Shown one piece after another: positions 36,820 through 39,821 of a DNA stretch of 39,821 nt. The translations under genes and the position numbers were made by a program. The stretch covers positions 1 through 39,821 of the IMG/VR virus record IMGVR_UViG_3300044646_001339; one strand, given 5' to 3'. Within the stretch, counting starts at the first letter, position 1. Each line of letters opens with the position of its first letter. Under the pieces are notes generated by a model that was given only the letters and a program-made list of their open reading frames with translations, did no database searches and was not told the origin of the DNA. The DNA comes from a virus.

Positions 36820-37689
36820 ATGAAAAAGAAACATCTAAAGCTGAAACTTCGTGAGCTAATCGACACGTGCAACGGGTGGCGCGCGCTTTATGCAGATGTC
36901 TGTTCACAACTGCAAGGGGCCAAAGCCCAACTTGCAGACGAACAACACAAAACCCAGGTGTTGACGCACCAACGCGACGCGCACCGTGATGAGTGCACGC
37001 GCCTGCGGGCTACGCTGTCAGAGTACACGGACACAGCAAAGGTGCTGCGTGACGTGCTGGATAGCGTGCAGCATGGAACCGTCATCAGCGCGTGTGAAGA
37101 ACTCAAATCCCTGCGGGCTAAGTGTGCCCCTAACGATTCAAATACACGTGCTCTAAACAACGTGCTGGACGTCAACAAAGAACTAAACGCTAAGATAGAC
37201 AGATATCAAGCGGAGATTACTAGCCTGCGTGCGAAGCTGTCAGAGTGTGAACGGGCCAGCGCTGACGCTACGGCGCAAATCAAAAGCCTGCAAGATGCCC
37301 TTGCGGGCAGAACACACGACTATGACCACGTGTGGGCAGAAGCGCAAGCGCTGCGCGAGGAACGCGACGCCACACAGGAAAAGTGGGCCATCGCGCATAA
37401 CGAGTGTGTCAGCCTGCGCGCAGAGTTGTCTAGACAAGTAGCCGAACAGGCGCAACAACTAGACGAAAGCGCGAGTGAGGTTTTGCGCCTGCGCGCAGAG
37501 TTGCTCACCGCACTAAACCAACGCGACGAGGCAAAGCGCGATGCGGATAACCTCGCAGATTTGCAAAACGCGGAAATCGCTAGGCTTACCGATGTTGCTG
37601 CGGGCTTACGCAGAAAACTGCACGCGCGTGAGTCTATCCCAGCACGTGACGACAGACCCCTCCCAGGGGGGCCAGAATCCAACCGATGA
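36820..37689 (+). CDS. Long coiled-coil protein, 289 aa
   Basis: Almost the whole protein (about residues 25-265) is charged heptad-like helix rich in Glu, Arg, Lys, Leu and Ala, e.g. ISACEELKSLRAKC, KSLQDALAG, and SEVLRLRAELLTALNQRDEA. Recurrent LRA(E/K)L units are spaced along it. It has no membrane segment or enzymatic motif. Such proteins in phage early operons may be structural scaffolds or host-protein binders. The stop overlaps the next gene by four bases. Confidence 0.65.
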   Translation: MKKKHLKLKLRELIDTCNGWRALYADVCSQLQGAKAQLADEQHKTQVLTHQRDAHRDECTRLRATLSEYTDTAKVLRDVLDSVQHGTVISACEELKSLRAKCAPNDSNTRALNNVLDVNKELNAKIDRYQAEITSLRAKLSECERASADATAQIKSLQDALAGRTHDYDHVWAEAQALREERDATQEKWAIAHNECVSLRAELSRQVAEQAQQLDESASEVLRLRAELLTALNQRDEAKRDADNLADLQNAEIARLTDVAAGLRRKLHARESIPARDDRPLPGGPESNR

Positions 37690-37985
37690 CGTGCAGCGAG
37701 TGCGGGCTAGCCTTGCTCGGTGCAACCCCCTGTGGGTGTGCCAGCCTGACAGCGGCGCAACTGCGTGCGATGCTGCGTCTAGCGCGTCAACACAACGACA
37801 AACTAGGCGCAGCGCTCACCGCAGCACAGTACGAAAACAAGTGCCGCACCGCAGAGCGAGACGCCAACGCGGAAGCTAAATACACGCTGGGTGCGCTGTT
37901 TGAAGAGTGCAGGGCTGAACTACACACGTATGACGCAGGCGCAGCGCTGGCTATGATGCGCAAGCGTGCTGACTCTAGGTTCTAA
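37686..37985 (+). CDS. Zinc-ribbon-like protein, 99 aa
   Basis: The N-terminus MTCSECGLALLGATPCGC has a C-x2-C ... C-x-C cluster, like the 100-residue protein at the end of the leftward operon, followed by a long Ala/Arg/Glu helix. It overlaps the coiled-coil gene by four bases and the primase gene by one (TAATG). It may assist priming at the replication fork; this is inferred from location only. Confidence 0.6.
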   Translation: MTCSECGLALLGATPCGCASLTAAQLRAMLRLARQHNDKLGAALTAAQYENKCRTAERDANAEAKYTLGALFEECRAELHTYDAGAALAMMRKRADSRF

Positions 37986-39821
37986 TGCTAGTCACAGTGT
38001 TACCTGACAAGTTTCCGTGTAGTTGGCGAGCCACTAGCCTGACAGAGCTAGACAAACACGGTAAGCCCATACGGTTCTTTCCTGTGTTGCCCATCAGGCA
38101 AGCGCTAGAACACGCATACAACACAGATGCACACTTCGCCTGCGCCGTGCTCACGCAGAACGGCACCCCCTGCACCACTAGCCCGCGCATCAAGCAACAC
38201 GCGTACAACACACTAGACGTGGCTGGGTGGCCCGTGCGCTTTGGTGTGGCTGCGTTCGATTGTGATGACCCAGTGGCCCACGAACAAAACAAGTTGTGGG
38301 AAGCATCGGGCAGCACCCAGCGTATGGACGCAAGACCCGAGTGGCGTGCATCGTTTGCGTCTCGATATGCAGCCTTGCCAGAAAACACGCGTGCTGCGTT
38401 GGCGTGGTATGAATCACGCGCGGGCTATCGATTGGTGTGCATATTGCCTAGTTGGCTATCGGCTGCGCAGTATGCAGATTTTCACGCTAGGGCTAGAGCG
38501 TGGTTTGTGGCGCGGGGCATCCTAGTAGACCCCACCTGCAAAGACCCGGCCCGCTTGTACCGGCTGCCGATGGTGCAGCGAGACGGTAGAACCGAACGCA
38601 GGGCTCTGTCTACCCGTGAGCTAGAGCGTAGCCTACCGGCTGAAACGGTGGCTGACATCCTCGCCTGTGAACCCCTGGGGGGCTCTAGGGACTCGGCTAG
38701 CCCGGATGACCCCTACGCAGACCCAGCCACAAACGCACTTACAGCCAAGATAACCGAGAATCGAAACCTAGTGCTGACGTCGCTAGCGGGGCGCCTGCGC
38801 TCGATAGGGCTAGAGGCTAGCGAGATACGCGCAAACCTGCGTGCTGTGAACGAACAAAGATGCTCGCCACCTTTGGACGTTGCAGAAGTGGACCGCATAG
38901 CGGACAGCGTTGGGCAGTACGCCACGCGCGAGGAATTGCGCGGAAGTGAAGCGAACCCAGCGCGAGCGCTGCCACCTGAACCGCTCGTTGATACTGACGT
39001 GCGGTTTTTGCTGGGGTCTGACGTCGAAATAGCTAACGCCGTGCTGGCACACTTTGAACCCGCAGGTGCACCACAGACTGTGTATGACCGTGGTGGGCTG
39101 TGGGTGTATCAGCCTGCGCGTGGTGTGTGGGGTAACGTCAACCCGGAAGCGGTACGCAACCAAGTGCGCCTTATGGATGGCGAGTGGATAGCCACAGGCA
39201 AGACGGGCAACGATGGGCGCCCTAAAGTTACTCGGCTGCGTGTGAGCGGGAACCTGCCACGTAACGTGGAAAGTGCGTGCTATGACTTGCGCTCGCGCGA
39301 GGGGTTCTTTGACGCCGCAAGACCGGGGTTTGCGTTTAGTAATTTCTTTGTGACAGTGCAAGCGGGCAGGGTGCAGGTTGAACCACACAGACCCGAGAAT
39401 CGAGTTACAGCCGGTAGTGTGTGGCCTTATGTGCCCACTGTGCAACCGCTGCGGTTCTTGCAGTTTTTGCATGACATATGGAACAACCAACCCGACAGGA
39501 TGCAGCGTATAACGTTCTTGCAGGAGTTCGTGGGTGCTGCATTGTTGGGCATAGCCACCAAGTATGAGCGTGCTGTGATGTTCACAGGCGACGGGGCTAA
39601 CGGTAAGTCGCGCTTGGTGACTATGCTTAGTGCTCTGTTCCCAGATAGCGTGAGCACCGCAATACCACCACAACTGTTTGATAATGAGTACCGCAGGGCA
39701 GCGCTAGCGCGTAGTCGCTGGAACGTGATAGCCGAGTTGCCCCAACAGGAATTGGTGGGCAGCGAAATGGCTAAGGCTATCATCAGTGGTGACGTCACAG
39801 ATGGTAGAGAGATAAGACAAT
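37985..39821 (+). CDS. D5/P4-type primase-helicase, N-terminal part (continues at base 1)
   Basis: 612 codons, open at the window end. Residues about 1-210 look like an archaeo-eukaryotic-type primase (PrimPol): AAFDCDDP near residues 89-96 supplies the D-x-D, with 'AGYRLVCILP' and DPARLYRLP after it. From about 480 the D5-N region and SF3 helicase follow, with GDGANGKS (535-542) as Walker A and the WNVIAELPQQE segment as Walker B. It stops just after the 'AIISGDVTDGREIRQ' region. The missing next part (sensor segment and GFWRRW) is at the left end of the window. It primes and unwinds DNA for the family A polymerase. Confidence 0.88.
   Translation, partial: MLVTVLPDKFPCSWRATSLTELDKHGKPIRFFPVLPIRQALEHAYNTDAHFACAVLTQNGTPCTTSPRIKQHAYNTLDVAGWPVRFGVAAFDCDDPVAHEQNKLWEASGSTQRMDARPEWRASFASRYAALPENTRAALAWYESRAGYRLVCILPSWLSAAQYADFHARARAWFVARGILVDPTCKDPARLYRLPMVQRDGRTERRALSTRELERSLPAETVADILACEPLGGSRDSASPDDPYADPATNALTAKITENRNLVLTSLAGRLRSIGLEASEIRANLRAVNEQRCSPPLDVAEVDRIADSVGQYATREELRGSEANPARALPPEPLVDTDVRFLLGSDVEIANAVLAHFEPAGAPQTVYDRGGLWVYQPARGVWGNVNPEAVRNQVRLMDGEWIATGKTGNDGRPKVTRLRVSGNLPRNVESACYDLRSREGFFDAARPGFAFSNFFVTVQAGRVQVEPHRPENRVTAGSVWPYVPTVQPLRFLQFLHDIWNNQPDRMQRITFLQEFVGAALLGIATKYERAVMFTGDGANGKSRLVTMLSALFPDSVSTAIPPQLFDNEYRRAALARSRWNVIAELPQQELVGSEMAKAIISGDVTDGREIRQ

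Noticed and set aside
1-39821. tRNA genes, CRISPR arrays, insertion sequences, integrase and attachment sites
   Set aside because: I searched by eye for cloverleaf-like folds, regularly spaced repeats, DDE or tyrosine/serine recombinase motifs and repressor genes and saw none. The hairpins found do not fit tRNA geometry.

Overview
The window looks like almost the whole genome of a tailed phage with a contractile (Mu-type) tail, infecting a Gram-negative, probably proteobacterial, host. The evidence for the host type is a Mu-like tail module, a candidate overlapping spanin pair with a lipobox, dense Shine-Dalgarno-driven coding and a GC-rich composition. I see no integrase, repressor, transposase, tRNA, CRISPR array or DNA methyltransferase, so a virulent lifestyle is most likely. 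The same D5-type primase-helicase gene runs off the right end and in at the left end, in compatible frames, so the sequence is probably a circular map opened inside that gene, with up to a few tens of codons missing.

Layout. 1-455: C-terminus of the primase-helicase. 456-753: gene-free, with a large imperfect inverted repeat. 754-2496: VRR-NUC nuclease and small proteins, three of them with a transmembrane segment. 2498-10549: packaging and head (small and large terminase, gpW-like joiner, lambda-type portal, protease-capsid fusion, decoration protein, head-tail connectors). 10555-19707: Mu-type tail (sheath, tube, chaperone with a likely programmed frameshift, tape measure, N, P, 45, 46, 47 and 48 homologues). 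19707-22034: tail fibre with a self-cleaving C-terminus, then a minor tail protein. 22021-23700: lysis genes (endolysin, spanin-like pair, holin) and a small nucleotide-metabolism-like protein.

From 34731 down to 23697 all genes are on the minus strand. In transcription order these are: two early genes behind duplicated promoters, several unknown small proteins, a RecB/Cas4-like nuclease, an unknown protein, a winged-helix protein, an SF2 helicase, a PQG-rich putative ssDNA-binding protein, a family A DNA polymerase and a zinc-finger protein. This is a replication and recombination operon. It converges on the late operon at 23700, where the two stop codons overlap. From 35303 rightward a second early operon of small proteins leads into the primase-helicase.

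The control centre is the divergent region 34432-35302. It carries an 89-bp perfect direct repeat (promoter, leader, start codon), a 19-bp perfect hairpin, a consensus-matching sigma-54-type promoter, TTGGCACG repeats and a third, inverted and diverged copy of the leader. The proteins behind two of the leader copies are paralogues.

The most striking genome-wide signal is the apparent complete absence of the palindromes GATC and TTAA over 39.8 kb, in a phage that encodes no visible methyltransferase.
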